A stretch of 64,000 nucleotides of DNA from Ancylobacter mangrovi (lineage in GTDB: Bacteria; Pseudomonadota; Alphaproteobacteria; Rhizobiales; Xanthobacteraceae). Location: assembly GCF_024752355.1 (NCBI RefSeq), contig NZ_JANTHZ010000012.1:62001-126000 (forward strand), given 5' to 3'. The notes beneath the pieces are model-generated. The model was not told where the DNA came from. It saw nothing but the letters and a program-made list of their open reading frames with translations, and searched no databases. Each line of letters begins with the position of its first letter. Positions within the stretch are counted from its first letter, which is position 1. Below, piece by piece: positions 1 through 7,774 of the stretch. The position numbers and the translations under genes are program-made.

Positions 1-50
1 GCGCCGGGCTTTGTCGTTCGTGGCTGGTGTTTTCGGGCCGGGCCGGTGGC

Positions 51-1160
51 TCAGCCCGCCTTGCCGAGCTCGGCGAGGATGGCATCGCCCATGCCGGTGG
101 TGCCGACCCGGGTCATGCCGTCCGAATAGATATCGGCGGTGCGGTAGCCCTGCGCCAGCACGCCGGCGATCGCCGCGTCGAGCTTGTCCGCCGCCTCGCC
201 GAGGCCGAACGAATAGCGCATCGCCATGCCGAGCGAGCCGATCATGGCGATCGGATTCGCCAGCCCCTTGCCCGCGATGTCCGGCGCCGCGCCGTGCACC
301 GGCTCGTAGAGCGCGCGGCGGCGGCCGGAAATCTCCTCGACGCTGCCGAGCGAGGCGGAGGGCAGCATGCCGAGCGAGCCGGTCAGCATCGCTGCCACGT
401 CCGAGAGGATGTCGCCGAACAGATTGTCGGTGACGATGACGTCGAACTGCTTGGGATTGCGCACGAGCTGCATGCCGCAGGAATCAGCGAGCTGGTGCTC
501 GAGCTGGACATCGGAGAACTCCGAGCCGTGCACCTCGCTCACCACCTGCTTCCACAGCACGCCGGTCTTCATGACGTTGTGCTTCTCGGTGGAGACGACC
601 CGGTTGCTGCGGGTGCGGGCGAGCTCGAAGGCGACGCGGGCGATGCGCTCGATCTCGTAGGATTCATAGACCTGGGTGTCGACCGCCCGCTTCTGGCCGT
701 CCAGCAGGTCGGTGATGGTCTTGGGCTCGCCGAAATAGACGCCGCCGGTCAGCTCGCGCACGATCAGCACGTCGAGGCCCTCGACCAGGTCGCGCTTGAG
801 GCTGGAAGCCTCGGCGAGCGCCGGGTAACACACGGCCGGGCGCAGGTTGGCGAAGAGCTGCAGGTCCTTGCGCAGCCGCAGCAGGCCGGCCTCGGGACGT
901 ACGTCGAAGCCCACCGTGTTCCACTTCGGGCCGCCCACCGCCCCGAGCAGGATCGCATCGGCGTCGAACGCCTTGGCCATGGCGTCGTCGCTGATCGGCA
1001 CGCCGTTCTCGTCATAGGCGGCGCCGCCGACGAGGTCTTCCTCGATCGAGAAGGAGGCGAAGCCGTGCGAATCGAGCCAGCCGACGACCTTCTTCACCTC
1101 GGCCATGACCTCCGGGCCGATGCCGTCGCCGGGAAGGAGGAGGAGCTTGTGGGTCGCCAT
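51..1160 (-). CDS. leuB: 3-isopropylmalate dehydrogenase
   Basis: The 369-residue product oxidises and decarboxylates (2R,3S)-3-isopropylmalate with NAD in cytoplasmic leucine synthesis. The length matches the family. Visible family motifs are [12 protein letters not shown] at residues 7-18, [11 protein letters not shown] in the middle (substrate loop), the EKHNVMKT lysine segment, [10 protein letters not shown] (metal-binding aspartates) and [12 protein letters not shown] (NAD-binding end). The ATG at 1160 gives the expected N-terminus. It is the last leu gene on the minus strand. leuD and leuC lie further upstream but three unrelated or small genes intervene, so one uninterrupted leuCDB transcript is uncertain. 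The 50 bases before the stop hold nothing I recognise. Confidence 0.97.
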   Translation of the reverse strand: MATHKLLLLPGDGIGPEVMAEVKKVVGWLDSHGFASFSIEEDLVGGAAYDENGVPISDDAMAKAFDADAILLGAVGGPKWNTVGFDVRPEAGLLRLRKDLQLFANLRPAVCYPALAEASSLKRDLVEGLDVLIVRELTGGVYFGEPKTITDLLDGQKRAVDTQVYESYEIERIARVAFELARTRSNRVVSTEKHNVMKTGVLWKQVVSEVHGSEFSDVQLEHQLADSCGMQLVRNPKQFDVIVTDNLFGDILSDVAAMLTGSLGMLPSASLGSVEEISGRRRALYEPVHGAAPDIAGKGLANPIAMIGSLGMAMRYSFGLGEAADKLDAAIAGVLAQGYRTADIYSDGMTRVGTTGMGDAILAELGKAG

Positions 1161-1358
1161 GGGTTCTCTCGCTTGCGCCTGTTTTGAAACTCGTCGGATC
1201 AGTCGGGCGAGCGAGTGCTAATGGTTGGCGCGTGTGCTGGCAAGCGGCGCGTGGCCACCTAAGAGCAACCGAACGCCCATCGGCGCGCCCGCCGGCCGGA
1301 GCCTCGCCCCGGCATCGCGCGTTCCGCCTCCGGCCGTCCCCTGCGCCGGCGCGCGTCG

Positions 1359-1697
1359 CTACTCCGCCGCCGCGAGCGACGGCTGCGCCCCCGCCTGCGC
1401 CAGCCGGCCGGGCGCGACCGGGCCGACAGCGGCGCCCGGAATGTCGCCGCGATAGATCAGGCAGCAGCAGCGCAGCAGCGAGGCGAAGTTGCGCACCTCG
1501 CCATGGAGCTGAAGCACCTCGTCATGCAGGTGGGAAACGAACTTGCCCAGGCTCATGCCCTGATGGGCGGCGAGCTCCTCCAGCACGTTCCAGAAGGCGG
1601 CTTCGAGGCGGATGGAGGTGGTGTGTCCGCCGACCCGGACCGAGCGGGTCTGGCTCTCATAGGTATCGGGCGCTTGGCCCGCAAAAATACGGCACAT
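1359..1697 (-). CDS. Ribbon-helix-helix domain protein
   Basis: A protein of 112 residues. Residues about 17-62 (SVRVGGHTTSIRLEAAFW, then LGKFVSHLHDEV) fit the RHH_4 ribbon-helix-helix family common in Alphaproteobacteria: a short basic strand, then two helices containing conserved W and the MSLGKF turn. Such proteins are presumed dimeric DNA binders, but no target is known. The ATG at 1697 is preferred over one 42 bases upstream because GGGAGA lies just before it and the protein then opens with MCRIF. The C-terminal 40 residues are Ala/Pro/Gly-rich and likely disordered. A gap of 198 bases with nothing evident separates it from leuB. Confidence 0.8.
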   Translation of the reverse strand: MCRIFAGQAPDTYESQTRSVRVGGHTTSIRLEAAFWNVLEELAAHQGMSLGKFVSHLHDEVLQLHGEVRNFASLLRCCCLIYRGDIPGAAVGPVAPGRLAQAGAQPSLAAAE

Positions 1698-1773
1698 GGC
1701 GTTCTCCCGGTAGGCTGTTCTGCTTGGCGCGAATTCCATCCCGGGAGAGGCGGGCTGTAAAGGTCAAAAATTC

Positions 1774-2157
1774 TTACCGGCGACGGCGGGCGGTAACCTC
1801 GATCTCGATCTTCATTTCCGGCTGCAGCAGCCCGGCGACGATGAGGGTCGCAGCCGGCCGCGCGGTGGCGAAATAGCGGCCGAAGATCGGGAACACCTCA
1901 TCCGCATAGTCGCGCTGCGCCACGATGTAGCGCACCCGCACCACGTCATCGAGGCTGGCCCCGGCCTCGGCAAGCGCGGCGGCGATGTTGGCGAAGCAGG
2001 CATGCGTCTGCTCGGCGAGCCCCTCGGGCAGGGTCATGCGGGCATAGTCGTAGCCGGTGGTGCCGGAGACGAAGATGTCGTCGCCGTCGACCACCGCGCG
2101 CGAATAGCCGGCCAGCGCCTCGAAGGGCGAGCCGGAAGAGATCAGCCGACGGGTCAT
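1774..2157 (-). CDS. RidA family protein (YjgF/YER057c/UK114)
   Basis: The 127 residues are the normal length for the trimeric RidA/YjgF family, whose archetype hydrolyses reactive enamine/imine intermediates made by PLP enzymes. Family features are the glycine-rich front segment (DDIFVSGTTG), ADEVFPIFGRYF, the arginine of ARPAAT near residue 100 that corresponds to the RidA catalytic Arg, and the closing strand MKIEIEVTA. Because Arg is kept, deaminase activity is plausible, though many paralogues have other substrates. Its position between leuD and leuB invites a link to branched-chain metabolism, where RidA is known to act, but that is only inference. Confidence 0.85.
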   Translation of the reverse strand: MTRRLISSGSPFEALAGYSRAVVDGDDIFVSGTTGYDYARMTLPEGLAEQTHACFANIAAALAEAGASLDDVVRVRYIVAQRDYADEVFPIFGRYFATARPAATLIVAGLLQPEMKIEIEVTARRRR

Positions 2158-2281
2158 GCGCGCCTCGCCTCCAGGCTTCGCGAACGGACGGGCAGGCTCT
2201 CGCGTTCGGGACGGACAGCCGGGACCCGCCCGGCCGTTCGGCAGCTCTATCGGCCCGGCGCGGTGCCGGGGCCGGCCGGGA

Positions 2282-2887
2282 TCACGCCCAGGGGCGCTCC
2301 TCGGCGAGCGTCGCCTCGTAGGACTTGATCTTGTCGGCCTTGACCTGGGTGAGGCCGATATCGTCCAGCCCGTTCAGCAGGCAGTGCTTGCGGAACGGGT
2401 CGATCTCGAAGGTGATGCTGCCCCCGTCCGGGCCGGTGATGGTCTGGTTCGCCAGATCGACCGTCACCACCGCATTGGCCCCGCGCGCGGCGTCGTCGAA
2501 CAGCGCCTCGAGCTGCTCGGGCGTCACCTTGATCGGCAGGATGCCGTTCTTGAAGCAGTTATTGTAGAAGATGTCGGCGAAGGACGTGGAGATCACGCAG
2601 CGAATGCCGAAGTCGAGCAGCGCCCAGGGCGCGTGCTCGCGCGAGGAGCCGCAGCCGAAATTGTCGCCGGCGACGATGATCGACGCGCCCTTGTAGGCCG
2701 GCTTGTTCAGCACGAAGTCCGGGTTGACCGAGCCGTCATCCTTGTAGCGCAGCTCCGAGAACAGGCCCTTGCCGAGGCCCGTGCGCTTGATCGTCTTCAG
2801 ATACTGCTTGGGGATGATCATGTCGGTGTCGACATTGACCATGTGCAGCGGCGCCGCGACGCCGCTCAGGGTGGTGAACTTCTCCAC
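2282..2887 (-). CDS. leuD: 3-isopropylmalate dehydratase small subunit
   Basis: LeuD is the swivelling small subunit which, with LeuC, isomerises 2-isopropylmalate to 3-isopropylmalate. I chose a GTG start at 2887, giving 201 residues beginning [28 protein letters not shown], because GGAGG lies 8 bases upstream and LeuD proteins start just here; an ATG 63 bases upstream would add an unrelated tail. Family motifs are [25 protein letters not shown] (substrate loop) and [16 protein letters not shown]. It is 124 bases from the RidA gene and separated from leuC by cytochrome b561, a metallopeptidase and a 44-residue membrane protein. Confidence 0.96.
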   Translation of the reverse strand: MEKFTTLSGVAAPLHMVNVDTDMIIPKQYLKTIKRTGLGKGLFSELRYKDDGSVNPDFVLNKPAYKGASIIVAGDNFGCGSSREHAPWALLDFGIRCVISTSFADIFYNNCFKNGILPIKVTPEQLEALFDDAARGANAVVTVDLANQTITGPDGGSITFEIDPFRKHCLLNGLDDIGLTQVKADKIKSYEATLAEERPWA

Positions 2888-2983
2888 GTCTCGTTCCTCC
2901 GATCCGCCCGGCATCGCGCCGGCACGCGGGCTTTCCCGCCTTCCTAGCAACCCGGCCGACGAATGCCCAGCGGATCGGCCGCC

Positions 2984-3544
2984 TCAATGGCCCGGCAGCA
3001 TCCGGCGCATCACGTCGTCCTTCAGGATCGTGTGATGCGCCACCGCCGCGAGCGCATGGAGCAGCGCCAGGATCACCAGCGCATTCGCCAGCACCTCGTG
3101 CAGTTCCTGCACCTGCCCCGCCAGGGTCCGGTCCGTCGCCACCGGCGAGGGGATCGTGAACAGGCTGAAGAACGTCACCTCGTTGCCGCGCAGGAAGGCG
3201 AGATAGATGCCGACAGCGGGAGTGACGAGCAGGAGCACGTAGAGCAGCACGTGAGCCAGCGTCGCGGCCAGATGGACCGGTCGCGACAGGGCCGCCGAAG
3301 GCGGCGGAACCGGCCCGATCGCGCGCAGCGCGAGCCGCGCCACCACCAGGCCGAGAACGGTGAGGCCCACGGAGATATGGGTCCACCAGATCACTTCGCG
3401 CCCCGCCGAGCCGCGCGGGAACAGAGCCTCGAGATAGGTCACCCCGTAGACGACGATGATGGCGACCACCGTCAGCCAGTGAAGTGCCCTGAGCGGCAGG
3501 CTGTAGGCCTGGACAGGGGCCGGAGCGGAGACGTCGCGAGCCAT
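2984..3544 (-). CDS. Cytochrome b561-type membrane protein
   Basis: A 186-residue integral membrane protein with four hydrophobic helices (about 22-42, 52-72, 92-118, 147-171) in the pattern of bacterial cytochrome b561/di-haem b cytochromes that move electrons between quinone and periplasmic acceptors. Candidate haem-ligand histidines are H22 (RALHWL), H56 (WWTHISVG), H98 (HVLLY), H149 (ELHEVL) and H163/H170. The segment ITxxIxLxFLxGxE-like PAVGIYLAFLRGNEVTFF is typical of the family. The protein lacks any soluble domain. Its upstream gap carries two tandem inverted repeats, so it may be separately regulated from the leu genes. Confidence 0.88.
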   Translation of the reverse strand: MARDVSAPAPVQAYSLPLRALHWLTVVAIIVVYGVTYLEALFPRGSAGREVIWWTHISVGLTVLGLVVARLALRAIGPVPPPSAALSRPVHLAATLAHVLLYVLLLVTPAVGIYLAFLRGNEVTFFSLFTIPSPVATDRTLAGQVQELHEVLANALVILALLHALAAVAHHTILKDDVMRRMLPGH

Positions 3545-3564
3545 GATGGCGAAACCCTCTACAG

Positions 3565-3598
3565 TTTAGAGAGTTTCTAAAATGACATGGATTATGTC
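3565..3598 (-). promoter_or_regulatory. Two tandem dyads in front of cytochrome b561
   Basis: The 68-base gap before the cytochrome b561 gene holds two perfect inverted repeats with identical 5-base spacers: TTTAGA-N5-TCTAAA at 3565-3581 and GACAT-N5-ATGTC at 3584-3598. Read on the minus strand, the second dyad contains CATAAT, a good -10 hexamer (3591-3596), although no strong -35 stands 17 bases upstream. A repressor bound at either dyad would cover the -10 or the transcription start. The regulator is unknown; the layout is seen, the function inferred. Confidence 0.45.
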
Positions 3599-3612
3599 GC
3601 CAATACGGCCGG

Positions 3613-4044
3613 TTACGTACCCGCCTCCTGCTCCACCCGCTCCATGTCGTCGTCCGAGAGGCCGAAATGGTGGCCGATCTCGTGCACCAGGACATGGGTG
3701 ACGATGTCGCCCAGCGTCTCCTCGTTCTCGGCCCAGTAGTCGAGGATGGGCCGGCGGTAGAGGAAGATCATGTTGGGCAGCGCCCCGGAGGCCAGCTCGT
3801 AGCCCTGCGCCAGGCCGATGCCCTGGAACAGGCCGAGAAGGTCGAACGGGCTCTCCGTCTCCATCTCGTCCTGCACCTCGTCGGTGGGGAAATCCTCGAC
3901 ATTGATGACGAGGTTCCCGCACATGGCGCGGAAGCCGTCCGGCAGGCGGGCATAGGCGTCCGCGGCCATCGCCTCCATGTCGGGCAGCGAGGGCGCGCTG
4001 CGCGCCGACCAGGCCAGTGCTTCGCTCATCTCGGCGTCGCTCAT
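3613..4044 (-). CDS. Zincin-type metallopeptidase family protein (DUF1025/Zincin_1)
   Basis: A 143-residue protein with the zinc-protease signature HEIGHH at residues 121-126 inside VTHVLVHEIGHHFGLSDDDME near the C-terminus, which is where the small bacterial Zincin_1 (DUF1025) family has it. Upstream are the family blocks NLVINVEDFP and NMIFLYRRPILDYW. Biological substrate is unknown for the family. The ATG at 4044 is chosen because it lies 5 bases after the stop of an upstream mini-gene and homology begins there; a longer frame running to 4134 would overlap that gene. Translation coupling to the upstream gene is likely. Confidence 0.88.
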   Translation of the reverse strand: MSDAEMSEALAWSARSAPSLPDMEAMAADAYARLPDGFRAMCGNLVINVEDFPTDEVQDEMETESPFDLLGLFQGIGLAQGYELASGALPNMIFLYRRPILDYWAENEETLGDIVTHVLVHEIGHHFGLSDDDMERVEQEAGT

Positions 4045-4049
4045 CACCG

Positions 4050-4184
4050 TCACCGCAGATAGGTGGCGAGGAGATAATAGGCGAGCGCCAGTCCCACCAC
4101 GATCGCCAGCCCGCGCCCGATCCGCCGGCCCCACACCTCGATGGGGTCATCCTCCGGCGGATCGGTGTAGGGCGGGCGGTCCAC
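4050..4184 (-). CDS. Small single-pass membrane protein, 44 residues
   Basis: A GTG-started frame of 44 codons: an acidic/proline N-terminal tail (DRPPYTDPPEDDPIEVWG), an RR turn, then a hydrophobic stretch LAIVVGLALAYYLLATYL ending LR, i.e. one transmembrane helix with the tail presumably cytoplasmic. GGGGAGAG precedes the GTG by 6-7 bases, a fitting ribosome site. It lies 22 bases after leuC and ends 5 bases before the metallopeptidase start, so the two are probably co-translated. I do not recognise the family. Codon use is as GC-rich as the neighbours. Evidence is the frame, the ribosome site, the clean helix and the tight spacing. Confidence 0.65.
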   Translation of the reverse strand: MDRPPYTDPPEDDPIEVWGRRIGRGLAIVVGLALAYYLLATYLR

Positions 4185-4206
4185 CGGACGCTCTCCCCGC
4201 GCCGCC

Positions 4207-5628
4207 TCAGGCCGCGTGCGGCCAGCGGCGCACGTCGACGAAGCGGCCCGCGATCGCCGCCGCCGCCGCCATGGCGGGGGAGACGAGATGGGTGCGGCCC
4301 TTATGGCCCTGCCGGCCCTCGAAATTGCGGTTCGAGGTGGAGGCGCAGCGCTCCTCCGGGCCGAGCTTGTCGGCGTTCATGGCGAGGCACATGGAGCAGC
4401 CCGGCTCGCGCCAGTCGAAGCCCGCCGCCTTGAAGATCGCGTCGAGCCCCTCGGCCTCCGCCTGCAGCTTCACCAGACCGGAGCCCGGCACGATCATGCC
4501 GCTCACGCCCTCGCGCACCTTGTGGCCGGCGACGATCTTCGCGGCGACGCGCAGATCCTCGATCCGGGCATTGGTGCAGGAGCCGATGAACACCTTGTCG
4601 ATGGCGATGTCGGTGATCCTGGTGCCGGCGGTGAGGCCCATATAGGCGAGCGCGCGGCGCTTGGCCTCGCGCTTGCCCTCGTCCTCGATCAGGTCCGGAT
4701 CGGGCACCGCGCCTTCGACCGAGATCACGTCCTCCGGGCTGGTGCCCCAGGAGACGATCGGCGGCAGCGCCGCGCCGTCGAGGCGGATCTCCTTGTCGAA
4801 GAACGCGCCCTCGTCCGAGCGCAGCGTCTCCCAGTAGCGCAGCGCCGCGTCCCAGGCGGCGCCCTTCGGCGCGCGCGGGCGGTCCTTCACATAGGCGAAG
4901 GTGGTCGCGTCCGGCGCCACCATGCCCGCGCGGGCCCCGCCCTCGATGGACATGTTGCAGACCGTCATGCGGCCTTCCATCGTCAGGTTGCGGAACACTT
5001 CGCCCGCATATTCGATGACGAAACCGGTGCCGCCGGCGGTGCCGGTGGCGCCGATGATGGCGAGCGTCACGTCCTTGGCGGTCACGCCTTCGGGGAGCTT
5101 CCCGTCGACGGTGACGCGCATGTTCTTGCTCTTCTTCTGGATCAGCGTCTGGGTGGCGAGCACGTGCTCGACCTCCGAGGTGCCGATGCCGTGCGCGAGC
5201 GCCCCGAACGCGCCATGCGTCGAGGTGTGGCTGTCGCCGCACACGATGGTCGTGCCCGGCAGGGTGAAGCCCTGCTCCGGCCCGATGACGTGGACGATGC
5301 CCTGGCGCTTGTCGAGCTCGTTGAAGTACTCGATGCCGAAGTCGCGCGCATTCTCGGCCAGCGTCTCAACCTGGGTACGGCTCTCCGGGTCGTCGATGCC
5401 GAAGCGGCGGTCGGTGGTCGGCACGTTGTGGTCGACCACGGCCAGCGTCTTGGAGGGCGCATGCACCTTGCGGCCGGCGACGCGCAGCCCCTCGAAGGCC
5501 TGCGGGCTCGTCACCTCATGCACGAGGTGGCGGTCGATATAGAGCAGGCAGGTACCATCCTCCTGCCGGTCGACCACATGGTCGTCAAAGATCTTGTCGT
5601 ACAGGGTACGGGGAGCAGACGTGCTCAT
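4207..5628 (-). CDS. leuC: 3-isopropylmalate dehydratase large subunit
   Basis: The 473-residue aconitase-family large subunit carries the [4Fe-4S] cluster that isomerises isopropylmalate in leucine synthesis and pairs with LeuD. Cluster cysteines are visible as IGSCTNAR (about residue 350) and GCSMCLAMN (about 410). Other family blocks are [14 protein letters not shown] near the N-terminus, [17 protein letters not shown] and [16 protein letters not shown]. The ATG at 5628 gives the standard start [14 protein letters not shown]. It is the first leu gene on the strand; a 525-base gene-poor region lies upstream and should hold its promoter. Confidence 0.97.
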   Translation of the reverse strand: MSTSAPRTLYDKIFDDHVVDRQEDGTCLLYIDRHLVHEVTSPQAFEGLRVAGRKVHAPSKTLAVVDHNVPTTDRRFGIDDPESRTQVETLAENARDFGIEYFNELDKRQGIVHVIGPEQGFTLPGTTIVCGDSHTSTHGAFGALAHGIGTSEVEHVLATQTLIQKKSKNMRVTVDGKLPEGVTAKDVTLAIIGATGTAGGTGFVIEYAGEVFRNLTMEGRMTVCNMSIEGGARAGMVAPDATTFAYVKDRPRAPKGAAWDAALRYWETLRSDEGAFFDKEIRLDGAALPPIVSWGTSPEDVISVEGAVPDPDLIEDEGKREAKRRALAYMGLTAGTRITDIAIDKVFIGSCTNARIEDLRVAAKIVAGHKVREGVSGMIVPGSGLVKLQAEAEGLDAIFKAAGFDWREPGCSMCLAMNADKLGPEERCASTSNRNFEGRQGHKGRTHLVSPAMAAAAAIAGRFVDVRRWPHAA

Positions 5629-5674
5629 CTCGGCGTCTCACTTGTCTGTAACGGGGGAAAATCGGGCTTGAAGC

Positions 5675-5709
5675 AGCGCAGCCGGGAGCACGGGACTCCG
5701 GGCGGCGCT
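5675..5709 (-). promoter_or_regulatory. Hairpin in the probable leuC leader
   Basis: On the minus strand AGCGC (5705-5709) pairs with GCGCT (5675-5679), with CC/GG and GGAG/CTCC inside and two mismatches, looping on about 7 bases. About 10 bases further downstream is ATTTTCCCC, then leuC 50-odd bases later. Terminator-like shape in a leader can mean attenuation of leuC, but I see no leucine-rich leader peptide and the U tract is short, so this is a weak call. Confidence 0.25.
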
Positions 5710-5900
5710 CAGCTAAGCCCCGCCACCGCGCAGGCGGTGAAACGGCCGAAGAAGCGATTGGGCATGCGCACATGGTCGGGCACCGCCGCGAAGCCGATCG
5801 TGGTCGGCAGCCGCCGGCGCGCCTCCGGACGTGCGCAGTCCTGGGCCGCGCCATCCCGCGCGCCCCGGCACACATCCGCTATGCAGCCAATCGTCATCAT
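5709..5900 (-). CDS. Hypothetical small protein upstream of leuC (doubtful)
   Basis: A 63-residue frame starting MMTIGCIADVCRGA and ending GRFTACAVAGLS, with four cysteines and no recognisable domain. AGAAGGG lies 7 bases before the ATG, a reasonable ribosome site, and the stop abuts the leader hairpin before leuC. It has only two leucines, both in the C-terminal half, so it does not look like a classical Leu attenuator peptide. In GC-rich DNA such frames arise by chance; there is no homology I recognise. It could be a leader peptide, a small protein or nothing. Confidence 0.25.
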   Translation of the reverse strand: MMTIGCIADVCRGARDGAAQDCARPEARRRLPTTIGFAAVPDHVRMPNRFFGRFTACAVAGLS

Positions 5901-6153
5901 CGTGGAACCCTTCTAGCAAGTCTTGGCGCCGCGAACAATGCGCAGCTCCACGCCGACGACGTCGGGACGTCCACGCCATCATGCGCGGGCCGCAATCGCC
6001 CCACTGGAATAATGTATTAAGAATGGAATATCCGTATTATTAAGTATTACGAAGGAGAATGACTCCATATATCCAGTCATTCCGCAGCGTCATTATCTAT
6101 AGCGCAACAAAAAACCTTGCGTTAGGTTCATCCGGTGAAGGCTGGAGTTCTTG
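5901..6153. other. Gene-poor, locally AT-rich intergenic stretch
   Basis: Divergent gap between the leuC side and the plus-strand gene at 6154. The part from about 6005 to 6120 is far richer in A and T than anything else in the window (runs such as AATGTATTAAG, TATTATTAAG, CCATATATCC, CAACAAAAAA). It presumably holds promoters in both directions: CTATAG at about 6097-6102 is a possible -10 for the plus strand. A 31-codon frame from 6059 ends in TGA overlapping the ATG at 6154 but its ribosome site is only one base away, so I do not call it. Confidence 0.5.
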
Positions 6154-6402
6154 ATGCGCGTCACCGACATCGCACTCATCATCGCCGCCATTGGCGCACT
6201 CGTCGCGGCCGTCGAGGCGAAGAACCGCATCGACATCGGCCCGGCGGTGGAGAAGGAGCTGCCGCGGCAGAGCCAGTTCATCACCTGCCCGCTGCGCAAG
6301 CCGGACTTCGCCACGGTGATGCAGGCCGCCTTCGTCGGCGACGGCACACTGATCGTCGAGCAGCAGACGCAGACCAAGGTGCGCCACATCAAGGATTGCT
6401 GA
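6154..6402 (+). CDS. Hypothetical protein with N-terminal signal/anchor helix
   Basis: An 82-residue protein of unknown function. Residues 4-20 (TDIALIIAAIGALVAAV) form one hydrophobic helix which would act as an uncleaved anchor or signal; the remainder (ending TQTKVRHIKDC) is polar with two cysteines (CPLR and the last residue) that could form a disulfide if exported. GGAG lies 6 bases before the ATG; a TTG immediately upstream in frame is not needed. It stands alone between divergent leuC and convergent rplS, and a strong hairpin terminator follows about 60 bases after the stop. Family not recognised. Confidence 0.6.
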   Translation: MRVTDIALIIAAIGALVAAVEAKNRIDIGPAVEKELPRQSQFITCPLRKPDFATVMQAAFVGDGTLIVEQQTQTKVRHIKDC

Positions 6403-6462
6403 GGCCCGTGCGCCTCACTCCGCCCCGCCGGACGGCGGCCAGCACCGCGCCCTTCGGAACGC

Positions 6463-6494
6463 AAAAAAGCCGGGGCGAGCCCCGGCTTTCAAAA
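6463..6494. terminator. Bidirectional intrinsic terminator
   Basis: Perfect 10-bp stem AAAGCCGGGG / CCCCGGCTTT (6466-6475 and 6480-6489) with loop CGAG, flanked by an A run on the left and by TTTC AAAA on the right. It sits between the convergent gene ending at 6402 and rplS ending at 6541 and can serve both strands; the A6 run on the left gives the better U tract for the minus-strand (rplS) transcript. Confidence 0.85.
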
Positions 6495-6540
6495 TCGTCG
6501 GCGATTCGTCCCGCGCGCCATCGGCACGCGGGCGGCCGGA

Positions 6541-6948
6541 TCACTCGGCGGCGGCGACCGGCGCGGCCTTCTTCTTCCCGGCGTTCTTGTCCTGACGCTC
6601 GGCGATACGCGCCGACTTGCCGCGGCGATCGCGCAGGTAATAGAGCTTGGCGCGGCGCACCTTGCCGCGGCGCACAACCTTGAGGCTGTCGATATTCGGC
6701 GAGTAGAGCGGGAACACTCGCTCGACGCCCTCGCCGTAGGAAATCTTGCGGACGGTGAAGCTCTCGTTGATGCCGCCGCCGGTGCGGGCGATCACGACGC
6801 CCTCATAGGCCTGCACGCGGGAGCGCTCGCCTTCCTTCACCTTCACGTTCACGATGACCGTGTCACCGGGCTGGAAGTCGGGAATCTCGCGCTGGGCGGC
6901 GAGCTTGGCGGCCTGCTCGGTCTCGAGCTCTTTAATGATATCGACCAT
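6541..6948 (-). CDS. rplS: 50S ribosomal protein L19
   Basis: A 135-residue L19, which sits at the 30S-50S interface. The core ([85 protein letters not shown]) is canonical and about 115 residues long; the remaining 20 residues ([15 protein letters not shown]) are a basic/Ala tail common in Alphaproteobacteria. AGAGGTGA precedes the ATG at 6948. It ends the rpsP-rimM-trmD-rplS block and also appears to have its own promoter. Confidence 0.98.
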   Translation of the reverse strand: MVDIIKELETEQAAKLAAQREIPDFQPGDTVIVNVKVKEGERSRVQAYEGVVIARTGGGINESFTVRKISYGEGVERVFPLYSPNIDSLKVVRRGKVRRAKLYYLRDRRGKSARIAERQDKNAGKKKAAPVAAAE

Positions 6949-7018
6949 AACATCACCTCTGGCGGACCGGCCTTCGCCGCCCGCATCTTGCTGTTGTCAG
7001 TTCATAGTGACGGCGCGC

Positions 7019-7047
7019 CCTATACGCGAAGTCGCCGCGCTTGTCAT
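7019..7047 (-). promoter_or_regulatory. Predicted sigma-70 promoter for rplS
   Basis: On the minus strand ATGACA (7042-7047) and TATAGG (7019-7024) are exactly 17 bases apart, five and four matches to the consensus hexamers. It overlaps the last codon of trmD and would give a leader of about 65 bases before rplS, allowing L19 to be made in excess of the low-abundance TrmD and RimM encoded upstream in the same operon. Confidence 0.5.
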
Positions 7048-7763
7048 TCCTTATTCGTCGCAGAACCGTCATGCGCCTGCGCGTAAGCCGCCCACAGGTC
7101 CGGCCGGCGCGCGCGGGTCGTCGCCTCGGCCTGCTCGTGGCGCCAGCGCGCCACCCTGGCGTGGTCGCCGCTGGTCAGCACGGCGGGAATCTCGCGCCCC
7201 TCGAAGCTCTGCGGCCGGGTGAATTGCGGATATTCCAGCAGCCCGGCGGAGAAGCTCTCCTCGGTGCCGGAATCGGGATGGCCCATCACGCCGTCGAGCA
7301 GCCGCACGCAGGCGTCGAGCAGCACCAGCGCGCCGATCTCCCCGCCCGAAAGCACCACGTCGGCGACCGAGACCTCCTCGAGCCCGCGCGCTGCCACGAG
7401 TCGCTCGTCCACGCCCTCGAAGCGCCCGCAGACGACCACGACGCCCTCCCCCGCCACGAGCTCGCGCACGCGCTGCTGGGTCAGCGGCCGCCCGCGCGGC
7501 GTCATCAGCAGGCGCGGGCGCGCATCGCCTTGCGGCGCGGCCGCGTCGATGGCGCGGGCGAGCACGTCGACCCGCATCACCATGCCCGGCCCGCCGCCGG
7601 CCGGCGTGTCGTCGACCGAGCGGTGGCGGTCCGTGGCGTGGTCGCGCGGATCGACCGTGTCGAGCGCCCACGCGCCCTGCGCCAGCGCGCGCCCCGCCAG
7701 CGAGAGGCCGAGCGGGCCGGGAAACATGTCGGGGAAGATGGTGACGACCGAGGCGCGCCACAT
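7044..7763 (-). CDS. trmD: tRNA (guanine-N1)-methyltransferase
   Basis: The 239-residue SPOUT-fold enzyme methylates G37 of tRNAs reading CNN/CGG codons, preventing +1 frameshifts. Signatures are [11 protein letters not shown] at the start, [16 protein letters not shown], the knot segment [11 protein letters not shown], and [25 protein letters not shown], with the C-terminal [22 protein letters not shown]. The ATG at 7763 (MWRASVV) is the family start; an upstream ATG would overlap rimM. Only 11 bases separate it from the rimM stop, so the two are co-transcribed. Confidence 0.97.
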   Translation of the reverse strand: MWRASVVTIFPDMFPGPLGLSLAGRALAQGAWALDTVDPRDHATDRHRSVDDTPAGGGPGMVMRVDVLARAIDAAAPQGDARPRLLMTPRGRPLTQQRVRELVAGEGVVVVCGRFEGVDERLVAARGLEEVSVADVVLSGGEIGALVLLDACVRLLDGVMGHPDSGTEESFSAGLLEYPQFTRPQSFEGREIPAVLTSGDHARVARWRHEQAEATTRARRPDLWAAYAQAHDGSATNKE

Positions 7764-7774
7764 GAGCCGCGCTC

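Noticed and set aside
6059-6154. 31-codon frame whose stop overlaps the start at 6154
   Set aside because: The AGGAG is only one base from the ATG, too close for initiation, and the peptide has no notable feature.
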